A stretch of 64,000 nucleotides of DNA from the NCBI GenBank assembly GCA_964580315.1, contig CAZOKH010000006.1:3392-67391 (forward strand). The letters run 5' to 3'. The notes under the pieces are model-generated. The model made no database searches and had not been told where the DNA came from. It worked only from the letters and a program-made list of their open reading frames with translations. This stretch comes from CAZOKH01 sp964580315 (GTDB taxonomy: Bacteria; Chloroflexota; Anaerolineae; Anaerolineales; Anaerolineaceae). Each line of letters opens with the position of its first letter. Position 1 is the stretch's first letter. The position numbers and the translations under genes were made by a program. Positions 44,268 through 53,368 of this stretch are shown here, one piece after another.

Positions 44268-45992
44268 CTACTTTACGGTGATGAAACCTTCTTCAACTGC
44301 AATTGCCTGACCGGCGTCGCTGAGCAGGAAATCGATGAATGCTTTCGCTACCGGATTGGGGTCGCCGTTGGTGATCATGTTCAACGGGCGGGCAATGGGA
44401 TAGGTGTCGTTCAGGACATTTTCGACGGTGGCTTCAATGCCTTCAACGTTGACTGTGGCGATGCTGTCATCGAGATAGCCGAAGGACAGGAAGGCAATTG
44501 AATTGGGGGTTTCAGCCACGGTGGTGCGCACAGCGCCGTTGGAGTTCTGCAGGATGGCGTTGGCGATAATGGGGGCGACCACTTTTTCGCCGTTGGCGTC
44601 TTTGTATTCCATGACCATTTCTTCAAAAGCGCCACGGGTGCCGGAACCTTCTTCACGGGCGACCACGGTGATGGGGGCATCGGGTCCGCCAACCTCATTG
44701 AAGTTGGTTACTTCGCCGCTGAAAATGGCTCTGATTTGATCTTTGGTGAGGTTGTCCAGAGTCACATCGGGGTTGACCACGATGGCAATACCGTCTTTGG
44801 CAACAGTGAAGATCTGGAATTCGGGATTGGCTTCAAGTTCTTCTTTTTTGACTTCGCGGGAAGCGTTGCCGATGTCGGCGGTGCCGTCAGCAGCAGCGGT
44901 GATGCCCACGCTGGAGCCGCCGCCCTGAACTTCGATGGTGACATCGGGATTCATATCCATGAAGGCTTCGCCAGCTTTTTCGGCCAGAGGCTGCACGGTG
45001 GTGGAGCCAGCCAGGGTGAGCGTGCCAGACAGAGCTTCGGCGGCAGGGGCCGGCGCGGAAGCATCTGCGGTTACGGTGATGAAACCTTCTTCAACTGCAA
45101 TTGCCTGACCGGCGTCGCTGAGCAGGAAATCGATGAATGCTTTCGCTACCGGATTGGGGTCGCCGTTGGTGATCATGTTCAACGGGCGGGCAATGGGATA
45201 GGTGTCGTTCAGGACATTTTCGACGGTGGCTTCAATGCCTTCAACGTTGACTGTGGCGATGCTGTCATCGAGATAGCCGAAGGACAGGAAGGCAATTGAA
45301 TTGGGGGTTTCAGCCACGGTGGTGCGCACAGCGCCGTTGGAGTTCTGCAGGATGGCGTTGGCGATAATGGGGGCGACCACTTTTTCGCCGTTGGCGTCTT
45401 TGTATTCCATGACCATTTCTTCAAAAGCGCCACGGGTGCCGGAACCTTCTTCACGGGCGACCACGGTGATGGGGGCATCGGGTCCGCCAACCTCATTGAA
45501 GTTGGTTACTTCGCCGCTGAAAATGGCTCTGATTTGATCTTTGGTGAGGTTGTCCAGAGTCACATCGGGGTTGACCACGATGGCAATACCGTCTTTGGCA
45601 ACAGTGAAGATCTGGAATTCGGGATTGGCTTCAAGTTCTTCTTTTTTGACTTCGCGGGAAGCGTTGCCGATGTCGGCGGTGCCGTCAGCAGCAGCGGTGA
45701 TGCCCACGCTGGAGCCGCCGCCCTGAACTTCGATGGTGACATCGGGATTCATATCCATGAAGGCTTCGCCAGCTTTTTCGGCCAGAGGCTGCACGGTGGT
45801 GGAGCCAGCCAGGGTGAGCGTGCCAGACAGGGCTTCGGCTGCGGGAGCTTCTTCGACGGGTGCTTCGGCTTCAGCAGCAGGAGCCTCGGCAGCGGGAGCC
45901 TCGGCTGCAGGGACAGCAGCGGGGGCACAGGCAGAAAGAATCATAACAGCAGAAACGAGTACAGCAACCAGCACAGACAACTTACGAACCAT
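44268..45992 (-). CDS. pstS: PstS with two tandem identical phosphate-binding domains
   Basis: 574 residues. Lipobox (MILSACAP), an APAAE repeat linker, then two copies of the PstS domain joined by TADASAPAPAAE. Each has GSTTVQPLAEKAGEAF, GGGSSVGITAAADGTADIGN, REEGSGTRGAFEEM and DPNPVAKAFIDFLL. Usual PstS has one domain of about 270 residues. Both copies are identical, coded by a 760-base exact repeat. It is a lipid-anchored phosphate receptor. Possibly a recent duplication or an assembly error. Confidence 0.92.
   Translation of the reverse strand: MVRKLSVLVAVLVSAVMILSACAPAAVPAAEAPAAEAPAAEAEAPVEEAPAAEALSGTLTLAGSTTVQPLAEKAGEAFMDMNPDVTIEVQGGGSSVGITAAADGTADIGNASREVKKEELEANPEFQIFTVAKDGIAIVVNPDVTLDNLTKDQIRAIFSGEVTNFNEVGGPDAPITVVAREEGSGTRGAFEEMVMEYKDANGEKVVAPIIANAILQNSNGAVRTTVAETPNSIAFLSFGYLDDSIATVNVEGIEATVENVLNDTYPIARPLNMITNGDPNPVAKAFIDFLLSDAGQAIAVEEGFITVTADASAPAPAAEALSGTLTLAGSTTVQPLAEKAGEAFMDMNPDVTIEVQGGGSSVGITAAADGTADIGNASREVKKEELEANPEFQIFTVAKDGIAIVVNPDVTLDNLTKDQIRAIFSGEVTNFNEVGGPDAPITVVAREEGSGTRGAFEEMVMEYKDANGEKVVAPIIANAILQNSNGAVRTTVAETPNSIAFLSFGYLDDSIATVNVEGIEATVENVLNDTYPIARPLNMITNGDPNPVAKAFIDFLLSDAGQAIAVEEGFITVK
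44273..45032. repeat. Direct repeat copy A within pstS
   Basis: Identical base for base by eye to 45071-45830, offset 798 bases (266 codons), so the frame is kept. Encodes the C-terminal phosphate-binding domain. Confidence 0.93.
45071..45830. repeat. Direct repeat copy B within pstS
   Basis: Second copy, nearest the start codon on the minus strand. Identity ends where AGAGCTTCGG in A becomes AGGGCTTCGG in B. Confidence 0.93.
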
Positions 45993-46047
45993 TTTTTCTT
46001 CTCCTTATTCTTATTTTTGTGGTGTTTTCCACTTGTTTGACATTTGG

Positions 46048-46076
46048 AGTATAGCGACGCAATATTAAGAACCAAG
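46048..46076 (-). promoter_or_regulatory. Candidate promoter of pstS
   Basis: Minus strand: CTTGGT (46071-46076), 17 bases, TATACT (46048-46053). Weak -35, as usual for activator-dependent Pho promoters. Confidence 0.5.
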
Positions 46077-46083
46077 AGACGTG

Positions 46084-46125
46084 GTTTTAAATAAAAGTAA
46101 AGACCTGTTTAACTTTTGAGTTAAA
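46084..46125 (-). promoter_or_regulatory. Candidate Pho box (PhoP/PhoB binding)
   Basis: Four TTAAC-like blocks on the minus strand at about 11-base steps (46124-46120, 46112-46107, 46101-46097, 46091-46084), ending just upstream of the -35. It includes a palindrome TTTAACT-CAAA-AGTTAAA at 46108-46125. Fits the spacing of Pho boxes. Confidence 0.5.
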
Positions 46126-46160
46126 AAAACGGTCATAATTAAAAAATCGTTAACAAAACG

Positions 46161-46192
46161 CACAAGATCGAGACTCAGCACCCGATCTTGTG
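46161..46192 (-). terminator. Terminator of the Tmk-like/CHAD unit
   Basis: Perfect 10-base stem CACAAGATCG (46161-46170) and CGATCTTGTG (46183-46192); minus strand continues GCGTTTTGTT. Modest U-run. Confidence 0.6.
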
Positions 46193-46219
46193 AAGAATTG
46201 TGTACCTGTTGGGCGGTAA

Positions 46220-46387
46220 CTAATTTTGTGGCGATTGCGGTTGGACTTCTTCAGGCTGCTTTAGGGTGGATTCTTGTGTTTGAGATGCGAATACTGGTTG
46301 AATGGGTGTGGATATTAATATCAGTAATTGATCCCAAAGGGACGCGGCTTGATATTCTCTCCAGATATTAATAAATGAATCATACAA
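46220..46387 (-). CDS. Small hypothetical ORF, 55 aa
   Basis: TTG start 46387, TAG end 46220. N-terminal half is amphipathic and hydrophobic (FINIWREYQAASLWDQLLIL), then a Gln/Pro-rich tail. It sits 15 bases after the CHAD gene and 28 bases before a terminator, which suits a last small gene. No ribosome site seen. Confidence 0.3.
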   Translation of the reverse strand: MYDSFINIWREYQAASLWDQLLILISTPIQPVFASQTQESTLKQPEEVQPQSPQN

Positions 46388-46402
46388 TTGTTGTCGTGTT
46401 GA

Positions 46403-47254
46403 TTACCGGTTTTCCAAAAAATGATGAATTCCAGGAGAAATGAATTGAAATGGTCGTTCTGACCCATAAAAATTCAAAGTTTTCTGAGCTTCTTTTTGTA
46501 AAAAGCGCGGAAGAAATTCACACCATACATCGCAATCATGAATATTGCCGGTGAATTCCTGGATTTCCTTTACATTGCGGATGTACGATTTGAATTCCTC
46601 GGGATAGATAGCCGAGAAAGATTCCATGGTGTAGCGCAGTCTTTTTGCCTCTATCCGCATTTGATGCAGTTCTTTAATATTCAGCGGGTCAAAAATCGCT
46701 TCACTGTGGCGCAGCATGATTTCGAGCTGACCGCTAATTGAACGATAGGATAAGTAAAAAAGTGGAAATGTTGTGGGGGGTTGGGTTGAAATGGAGGCAT
46801 CCAATTTAACTTGCATAGCCGCACGCAAATCTTCTATCAAATGCCATTCAATTAATTGATCTAACATTTGGAGTACTTTTTTTTGTTGAGCGGCTCTTTT
46901 CTGTTTTAGACGAACTATGATGCGGCGGATGCCAGGTTGATATCTTTTCTGAGTTGTTTCTTCTAAAAAATCCTGCAACACATCCAACTGCACATCTAGG
47001 TCACGAGCGCGGCCGAGAGAATTTGTAACCACTTTTATCCTGGATAACCAGGCCGAAATTTTTCTATTGGAAAAACAGGCATGAAACAGGGGCAATGTAC
47101 TTCGCAGGCGGCGGCTGGCAACACGCATGCGGTGGATGCATTCAATATCCTCTGCCAGGCGCACACCGGCAATTTCATCTTCAAACGACTGGAGATGAGT
47201 TAATATTTTTGCCGCGCCAAATGCGCAGGCGGCTTGATCGATTTTTATTTTCAT
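46403..47254 (-). CDS. CHAD domain protein
   Basis: 283 residues. CHAD signature IHRMRVASRRLRSTLPLFHA (paired Arg and His for anion binding), repeated as LHQMRIEAKRLRYTMESFS. CHAD domains bind polyphosphate granules. Its place inside a Pho cluster supports a role in polyphosphate or phosphate storage. Confidence 0.9.
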   Translation of the reverse strand: MKIKIDQAACAFGAAKILTHLQSFEDEIAGVRLAEDIECIHRMRVASRRLRSTLPLFHACFSNRKISAWLSRIKVVTNSLGRARDLDVQLDVLQDFLEETTQKRYQPGIRRIIVRLKQKRAAQQKKVLQMLDQLIEWHLIEDLRAAMQVKLDASISTQPPTTFPLFYLSYRSISGQLEIMLRHSEAIFDPLNIKELHQMRIEAKRLRYTMESFSAIYPEEFKSYIRNVKEIQEFTGNIHDCDVWCEFLPRFLQKEAQKTLNFYGSERPFQFISPGIHHFLENR

Positions 47255-47296
47255 GGTCCAGCCCCGAAACCCGGCGTTAGAACTGTGATGGTTTGG

Positions 47297-47983
47297 TTAA
47301 TTAATCAGTTTTTCTTGTAAATACCGTCGGATGTCATCAAATACAAAATTGACAGATTTGTTCGCGTCTATTGTAACAAATCCATATTCTGAAACCATCT
47401 GGTCAAATTGTTCAATCAGCCGGGTTTGGTAAGCGCAAAAACTGTCATACATATTATCAGCAAAGTGGATATCCATTCCTGATTCCCAGAAATTGAATCC
47501 ACGACCCAGCACCATGCGGCTCACCAGGGTTTCCACATCAGCTTTCAGGTAGAAAATAATATCAGGAATCAGGGCGAAACCATATAGTTTTCGAGCCCAG
47601 CGCGGGTCAGCGCCGCGCACGACATCACGGGCCATGGTGGAATAAAAATAACGGTCGGAAAGGACTATGAAGCCGGCTTTTAGCGCGGGAATAATCTGGT
47701 TTTCCAGGCGGTCTGAAAAATCGGTGGCATAGAACAGGCTCATCGTGAGGGGGCTGAAGGTATGTCCCAGTTTAGCGGCGTCCAGTCCTGGCTGAGTCAG
47801 TTGCGATCGTCGGAAGCCGGTATCTGAAACAGCGTAACCCTGTTTCTCCAGCCATGCGCGCAGCAATTCAATCTGTGTTGATCGGCCGACCCCATCTGTG
47901 CCTTCCAGAACGATCAATTTTCCCGGTAAATCTGGAATCTGGTTATAGGGATATCCGGCTCCGTAAAAATGGGCTTTTGTCAT
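47297..47983 (-). CDS. dTMP-kinase-like protein with Arg in the P-loop
   Basis: 228 residues. P-loop is EGTDGVGRSTQIELL, with Arg (CGA, 47882-47884) in place of the invariant Lys. SDRYFYSTMARDVVRG matches the DRY motif. Lacks the REPGGT substrate motif of dTMP kinase. Probably impaired or altered; substrate unknown. The gap to its paralogue is 12 bases. Confidence 0.75.
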   Translation of the reverse strand: MTKAHFYGAGYPYNQIPDLPGKLIVLEGTDGVGRSTQIELLRAWLEKQGYAVSDTGFRRSQLTQPGLDAAKLGHTFSPLTMSLFYATDFSDRLENQIIPALKAGFIVLSDRYFYSTMARDVVRGADPRWARKLYGFALIPDIIFYLKADVETLVSRMVLGRGFNFWESGMDIHFADNMYDSFCAYQTRLIEQFDQMVSEYGFVTIDANKSVNFVFDDIRRYLQEKLIN

Positions 47984-47995
47984 ATGAATATTCCT

Positions 47996-48727
47996 TTAAC
48001 TAGCAGTGGATGATGGGCTGGCCGGCCGCCGATTACGTGATGCTTGATGCGGAGCGGGCAAACCGCGCCAACCACGCAGTCCCCGGCGCACGATTTGGCG
48101 GACCAATGCCTGTTGCTGTTCAACGGGTTGCGTGCCGTCAATGACCGTGAAATTGAATTCATCAATCATCGCTTCGTATTCGTCGACAATTCGTTGTTGA
48201 AATAATCGGAAACTGGCAATGCGATTATCAGACAGGCCCAGGTCCATGCCGGCTTCGTAATATTTAATCTGTGAACGCCCCACCAGGATACGCTCAACGG
48301 AGATGTCCAAAGGAACCCTGAAATAGAAAGCAAAATCGGGCTGGGGCGCAAAGGAATACAGATTCCGCACCCATTCGCGGTCAACCCCGCGGGCAACATC
48401 ACGGGCGAAAGCGGTGAAGGCATAGCGGTCAGCCAGAACAATGGCACCGGCTTTTAACATTGGAAGAATGTTGTTTTCCCATCGTTCGGCAAAATCGGTG
48501 GCTTGCAAAAGACTGAAGGTGGTGGGGGTGAATAATTTTTGCTTTTTAGCCAGCTTGGTTGTGCCTTTCACCAATGAAGAGGAATTCCACTCTGAAAAAT
48601 AAACTGTTTTTCCCTGAGACAGGAGCACCTTGTAAAGCAAATCGATCTGCGTTGATTTCCCACTGCCGTCAATTCCTTCGACCACAATCAGCTTTCCACG
48701 AAAGTTAGGCGGTTTTAACATAAGCAT
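47996..48727 (-). CDS. dTMP-kinase-like protein with intact P-loop
   Basis: 243 residues. P-loop EGIDGSGKSTQIDLL is intact. Then LADRYAFTAFARDVARGVD in the DRY position. The Arg-Glu-Pro-Gly motif is missing (SEWNSSSLVKGTTK instead), so it is a divergent thymidylate-kinase-like enzyme. C-terminal 25 residues are basic and low complexity (RRGLRGWRGLPAPHQAS). Confidence 0.8.
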   Translation of the reverse strand: MLMLKPPNFRGKLIVVEGIDGSGKSTQIDLLYKVLLSQGKTVYFSEWNSSSLVKGTTKLAKKQKLFTPTTFSLLQATDFAERWENNILPMLKAGAIVLADRYAFTAFARDVARGVDREWVRNLYSFAPQPDFAFYFRVPLDISVERILVGRSQIKYYEAGMDLGLSDNRIASFRLFQQRIVDEYEAMIDEFNFTVIDGTQPVEQQQALVRQIVRRGLRGWRGLPAPHQASRNRRPASPSSTAS

Positions 48728-48764
48728 TGTCCTTATTAAGTGTCATAATCAAAAAATTAGCAAA

Positions 48765-48794
48765 CTCCCCCCTTTGATTCCAAAAAGGGGGGAG
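48765..48794 (-). terminator. Terminator of phoU2
   Basis: Stem CTCCCCCCTTT (48765-48775) and AAAGGGGGGAG (48784-48794). On the minus strand the sequence continues TTTGCTAATTTTTTG. Separates phoU2 from the Tmk-like genes. Confidence 0.8.
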
Positions 48795-48833
48795 AGGGTA
48801 ACAATAATCACTTTTTGTTCTCCAAAGGTTTTG

Positions 48834-49520
48834 TTAGGGCAATTCCTCTGGTTCATCATTGTCATCCAAATCCATTTCCAAAACTTCACCTGTGGCGATG
48901 AAAACAGTTCGCTCGCAGATATTGGTTACACGATCGGCAAAGCGTTCCAGGTTGTGAGCAACCCAGATGATTAAGTTGGCCTGATCGATATAATGTGGAT
49001 TGGCTATCATGTTGCTGATGACCGCATGGTAAACACTGTTATACAGATTGTCCACCTGGTCATCTTCTTCTGGAATGCGGCTGGCGGTGATGGCATCTTC
49101 AGCGACAAAACTGGATAATGACCGGTGCAGCATGTCAATGGCAAGTTCTGCCATGCGGCTGATTTCTCGAATGGGGATGGGGATATCGGAATCTGCCAGT
49201 TTAATATTGATCTTGGCAATACCTTTGGCGTAATCGCCCATGCGTTCCAACTCGGTGTTAACTTCCATCATGGCAGCCAGTTGGCGTAGGTCGTGCGCTA
49301 TGGGTTGTTGAGTTGCGATCAGTATCAGAATCGCATTCTCAATGGCATATCGTTTGTCATTGATTAGTGTATCTTCGTTATAAATAACTCTTGACGCAGT
49401 GATGTCTCTCTTTTTAAGAGCCTCAACGGAATTCAAAGTTGCCTGTTCCACCATGCTACCAAGCAACAATACCTCATCTTGAATATGACGAATCTGGCGA
49501 TCGAGAGTTTCTCTTGGCAT
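48834..49520 (-). CDS. phoU: PhoU phosphate signalling protein (copy 2)
   Basis: 228 residues. ATQQPIAHDLRQLAAMMEV, TELERMGDYAKGIAKI and NLERFADRVTNICERT are PhoU motifs. Shares clear similarity with the copy at 40309-41037. Directly after phoR, so it may control the kinase while the other serves the transporter. Confidence 0.92.
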   Translation of the reverse strand: MPRETLDRQIRHIQDEVLLLGSMVEQATLNSVEALKKRDITASRVIYNEDTLINDKRYAIENAILILIATQQPIAHDLRQLAAMMEVNTELERMGDYAKGIAKINIKLADSDIPIPIREISRMAELAIDMLHRSLSSFVAEDAITASRIPEEDDQVDNLYNSVYHAVISNMIANPHYIDQANLIIWVAHNLERFADRVTNICERTVFIATGEVLEMDLDDNDEPEELP

Positions 49521-49649
49521 TCTTTAAAAATCCTATAATCGATAGTCTGAAAAATGTTCGTTTTTTTTATTGCAGGAAGTTTTCAAATATTGTAACCCTT
49601 TTTTTATAAAACAAGTATTAATTATTATTATCAGATTGATAAAATCTAA

Positions 49650-51398
49650 TTAATCTGCTATCGGTAGTGAAAAATAGAACGTGCTTCCCTGCCCCTCTGT
49701 GCTCTCTGCCCATATTTGTCCTTTATGGGCTTCAACGGTATGTTTGGCAATCGACAAGCCCAAACCGGTTCCGCCAGATGATCGTGCGCGGTCAACTTTG
49801 TAGAAGCGTTCAAAAATACGATCAATATCCTCACGCGGGATACCCACACCGCTGTCGTGCACAGAAAAAATTACTCGTTTAATTTCCCGCCTGGCTGCCA
49901 CCACAATTTCTCCGCCTTCGGGCGTGAACTTGATTGCGTTTGAAAGTAAATTGATAAATACATGGCTAATTCGTTCGTTGTCAGCAAAAATATTTGGTAA
50001 ATTGTTCGGGCATTCAAGCCTCAGCGAAATTCCAGACCGCTGTGCCTGTAGCTGCATGCGTTCTACTGCCAGGCTCATCACTTCGCAGGGATCTAATTTC
50101 TTGCGTTTGATCGGCACCCTTCCTGATTCAATCCTGGAGAGTTCCAACAGTTCCTCTACCATCTGAGCCAGATTGTCAATTTCATGTTCCATCAGGATAA
50201 GGAATCGATGGGCTGCAACTGTGTCATCAATCGCACCTTCAACCAGTGTTTCGGTGATTAATTTTAGCGATGCGATGGGAGTGCGCAACTCATGCGATAC
50301 ATTGCTGACAAAGTCGCGGCGTATGACTTCCAATCGCCGGATTTGGGTCAGGTCTTGAATGAGCATGAGGGTCCCACCGGGTATGGAGCGGGGTAAAGGT
50401 GTGGCTACGGCCTGCAGGAAGAGGCGCCGATGACCTGTTTCAAATGTGATGGATTGCTGTTGTCCACTGGCCTGAACGACTTTCCATAATTCCACCAGTT
50501 GATGATGCCGGGCGACTTCAATCAATGGGCGGTTCAGCGCTGCGCTTTCATCGTCAATGGCAAAAATTCGCACCGCTTCAGGGTTGATTAATTGGATGAA
50601 ACCCTGTTCATCCAAAATAAGAAGCCCATCGGTCATATTGGATAGAATGGTCAGGAATTTTTGTTGTTCTGCTGTCAATTCCTGAATTTTCACATTCATT
50701 TTCTCCGTCATTTGACGAAAACCACGTTCCAATTGACCAATTTCATTGGAATGCTCGAAAGATGGAAAAGAAATGGGGATGTCAGCGTTTTCTTGAGATA
50801 TGCTGCCGGATAGTTCCTGCAGGGGCCTGACCATGGAGTCAATAAACCTGGACACCAAAACCAGGCTAAAAAGAAACAGGATCAAGGCTATACCGGATCC
50901 AATTAACCATGAGGTTTGTATCAGGGAGTTTATGGAGGACAGAGAACTGGTTACAACCAGTACATATTGTTGATGATCGGCCAGTAGAATGGGAAGAGCA
51001 ATCAAGTGTCCAACCGGTTTTCCTGTGCTGTTATTGATGATTTTTTTGACTTCAGTTCCTGTGAAAGCCGAATTGAAATCTTTCGTTTGAAGCGGAAAAT
51101 CGAGGGAACCAGATTTCAGCAGGACATTTTGATTATCCTGGTATAGATAAATATTGATCCCATTTAATAAAGCAGTGTTGATGATTGTTCTTTTGATGAT
51201 ATCCTGTTCATAATCACTGGCGGTTGCATTTTCCAACTCTTCAGCCAATAACTGTGCGTGTTCATAACGATGATCAATGTGGCTTTGAATGAGAATCCGC
51301 TCAAGATTCCAGTTATAAAACAGGACGATGGCTGCCAGTGATATAAACAGCAGGGCAGCGAAAACCCCAATCAGTTGCGAGCGAAAGGACTGGCGCAA
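49650..51398 (-). CDS. phoR: PhoR-type sensor histidine kinase
   Basis: 582 residues. Two TM helices (about 8-28 and 165-187) around an extracytoplasmic sensor, HAMP, PAS (about 240-345), HisKA with VSHELRTPIASLKLI, HATPase with NLLSNAIKFTPEG and GTGLGLSIAKH. Gene follows phoP by 3 bases. Responds to phosphate via PhoU/Pst. Confidence 0.9.
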   Translation of the reverse strand: MRQSFRSQLIGVFAALLFISLAAIVLFYNWNLERILIQSHIDHRYEHAQLLAEELENATASDYEQDIIKRTIINTALLNGINIYLYQDNQNVLLKSGSLDFPLQTKDFNSAFTGTEVKKIINNSTGKPVGHLIALPILLADHQQYVLVVTSSLSSINSLIQTSWLIGSGIALILFLFSLVLVSRFIDSMVRPLQELSGSISQENADIPISFPSFEHSNEIGQLERGFRQMTEKMNVKIQELTAEQQKFLTILSNMTDGLLILDEQGFIQLINPEAVRIFAIDDESAALNRPLIEVARHHQLVELWKVVQASGQQQSITFETGHRRLFLQAVATPLPRSIPGGTLMLIQDLTQIRRLEVIRRDFVSNVSHELRTPIASLKLITETLVEGAIDDTVAAHRFLILMEHEIDNLAQMVEELLELSRIESGRVPIKRKKLDPCEVMSLAVERMQLQAQRSGISLRLECPNNLPNIFADNERISHVFINLLSNAIKFTPEGGEIVVAARREIKRVIFSVHDSGVGIPREDIDRIFERFYKVDRARSSGGTGLGLSIAKHTVEAHKGQIWAESTEGQGSTFYFSLPIAD

Positions 51399-51401
51399 AA
51401 A

Positions 51402-52112
51402 TTAACCCTCAAAGCGGTATCCAGCGCCGCGCACAGTTACAATCCGTTCGGGGTTGGACGGATTGGTCTCAATTTTTTCTCGCAGCCAACGGACATGCAC
51501 ATCAACTGTCCGGCTGTCTCCGATAAAATCCCATCCCCAGACACGCTCCAGTATGGTCTCACGGGTTAAAACCTGTCCACGGTGCTGCGCCAGGAATATC
51601 AGGAGTTCATACTCTTTAGGCTTGAGAGATAACGGCATGTTGTTGAGGCGGGCTTCCCGGCGAGATATATCCAATACCAGGTTACCAAAGGTCATTGACT
51701 GATTTTCTCCAGCAGGGGAGGCGCTGGTGTCAATTTCCTCCCGGATGAGTCTCACCCTGCGTAGCAGGGCTTTGACACGCGCCAGCAATTCGCGCATGCT
51801 GAAAGGTTTGGTCAGGTAATCATCTGCGCCGACTTCCAAACCCACCACGCGGTCAATTTCATCATCGCGAGCCGTCAGCATTAGAACGGGTGTATTCATT
51901 TCCTGACGGAGAACGCGGCACACTTCAAACCCGTCTATGCCGGGCAGCATAATGTCCAATAAAATCAGGTCGGGGTGATTGTCCCGGGCAATTTTCAGGG
52001 CGGTGTTGCCGTCTGAAGCAGTATCGACTTCATAGCCTTGATGCCGAAGGTTGTAGGCAAGGGTTTCCAAAAGCGTGAGTTCATCCTCAACGACCAGTAT
52101 TTTTTCTGTCAT
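51402..52112 (-). CDS. phoP: PhoP/PhoB-type response regulator (OmpR family)
   Basis: 236 residues. Receiver with Asp in [16 protein letters not shown] and Lys in DYLTKPFSM; winged helix with [18 protein letters not shown] and [15 protein letters not shown]. Phosphorylated form would bind Pho boxes. Overlaps the upstream glycosyltransferase by four bases (ATGA). Confidence 0.92.
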   Translation of the reverse strand: MTEKILVVEDELTLLETLAYNLRHQGYEVDTASDGNTALKIARDNHPDLILLDIMLPGIDGFEVCRVLRQEMNTPVLMLTARDDEIDRVVGLEVGADDYLTKPFSMRELLARVKALLRRVRLIREEIDTSASPAGENQSMTFGNLVLDISRREARLNNMPLSLKPKEYELLIFLAQHRGQVLTRETILERVWGWDFIGDSRTVDVHVRWLREKIETNPSNPERIVTVRGAGYRFEG

Positions 52113-53332
52113 GGTTTCCTCCTCAACAACATTTCTAATATACCTGCCAGTTGGTTAGCCAGGTCTTGTCGGTTAAAGTTTTTGGATAAATAATCTCTTC
52201 CTGAGGCGCCCATTTGCCTGGCGCGCTCGGGATTCTCTGATAAGTATTTTACTGCCTCTGCCACTTCTTTTGCATTGCCCGGAGAAACTGGTATGCCGGC
52301 ATTGGCATCTTGTATCACTTTTCGTATGACGCCATCAATCGCCAGTATCACCGGGCGCCCGGCTGCCATATAATCGAACACTTTATTGGGATATGTCTTT
52401 TTAAAAGATTCTATTGGTTTTAAAATGGCAATGCAAGCGCTGGAAGCTGCCAGGGCTTCAGCCATCTCTTTTTTCGGCAGGGTTGGAAGAAATGCAACAT
52501 TGGTTAGCTGCATTTCCCGTGCTTGCTGCTGAAGGGCGGGTTTATCCTTTCCATCGCCCATCAAAACGAATTGTATGTCATCAGCCTGATGCATCAGGCT
52601 GGCTGCCTCAAGGATTATTCCCAGATCATTGGAAACACCATGCGCCCCGGCGTAGGTAACCAGGAATTTTTTCTCCAGATGATAGCGCTGCCGGAATTGT
52701 TCGCCGTTGCCATCTTGCGGGAACATGTTGGGATCGGCCCCGTTGGGCACCAGGCTGACCTGTTTCGCTCCATGCTCTTTCACATGATCAATGTAACCGG
52801 GGGAATTAACCATAACATGATCGGCATGGGTGTAAAGAAATTTTTCAAGCCATTCAGAAGCGCGGATGATGAATTTGTTCCTTAATACACCCACCGAAAC
52901 TGCAAACTCAGGCCACAAATCACGAACTTCAAAAAGGAAGGTCGCGCGTTTCAAACGAGCCAGCAACCAGGCTGTGACACCCTGAAAAATGGGCGGTGAG
53001 GTACCCCACACCAGATCGACATGCTTAACCCCCAACCCGGCAATGGTTGAGGACACCATAAAGCTGATGAAATTGATCAGCCGGTGAAAAAAGCTTTTAT
53101 GTAAAGCTGGATAGGTATAACAGGTAATAATTGTCATACCCTTAATGGGATGGTGGCTTTCAACCCATTTGTGGTTGTCTCCGGTCTTTTTGCCGGTTAG
53201 ATAACTGATCGGGCTGGTGATAATGGTGAATTGATAACCCTGTTGGATCAGGTAACGAGCAAGCTCATAATGACGAGTGCCTCCGCCTTCGTCAATTGCA
53301 GCAAATGCCTGGTGGATTAACAAAACATGCAT
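52109..53332 (-). CDS. Glycosyltransferase family 4 (WbuB-like)
   Basis: 407 residues. N-terminal GT-B domain with [20 protein letters not shown]-terminal donor site [10 protein letters not shown] region, [18 protein letters not shown], and [16 protein letters not shown]. Resembles WbuB-type transferases of O-antigen clusters. First gene of the phoP unit, coupled by ATGA. Confidence 0.85.
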   Translation of the reverse strand: MHVLLIHQAFAAIDEGGGTRHYELARYLIQQGYQFTIITSPISYLTGKKTGDNHKWVESHHPIKGMTIITCYTYPALHKSFFHRLINFISFMVSSTIAGLGVKHVDLVWGTSPPIFQGVTAWLLARLKRATFLFEVRDLWPEFAVSVGVLRNKFIIRASEWLEKFLYTHADHVMVNSPGYIDHVKEHGAKQVSLVPNGADPNMFPQDGNGEQFRQRYHLEKKFLVTYAGAHGVSNDLGIILEAASLMHQADDIQFVLMGDGKDKPALQQQAREMQLTNVAFLPTLPKKEMAEALAASSACIAILKPIESFKKTYPNKVFDYMAAGRPVILAIDGVIRKVIQDANAGIPVSPGNAKEVAEAVKYLSENPERARQMGASGRDYLSKNFNRQDLANQLAGILEMLLRRKP

Positions 53333-53368
53333 AAACTGATTTTACACTATTTGTTAACAATTAAAGGA

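Larger units (their letters stand above)
45993..46402. other. Regulatory region between pstS and the CHAD gene
   Basis: 410 bp holding, on the minus strand, a small ORF (46220-46387), a hairpin (46161-46192), the Pho-box-like repeats and the pstS promoter. Confidence 0.5.

Noticed and set aside
44503..46040. Long plus-strand frames opposite pstS
   Set aside because: They appear twice because the DNA is repeated, and they mirror the codon pattern of pstS. No ribosome sites or motifs.
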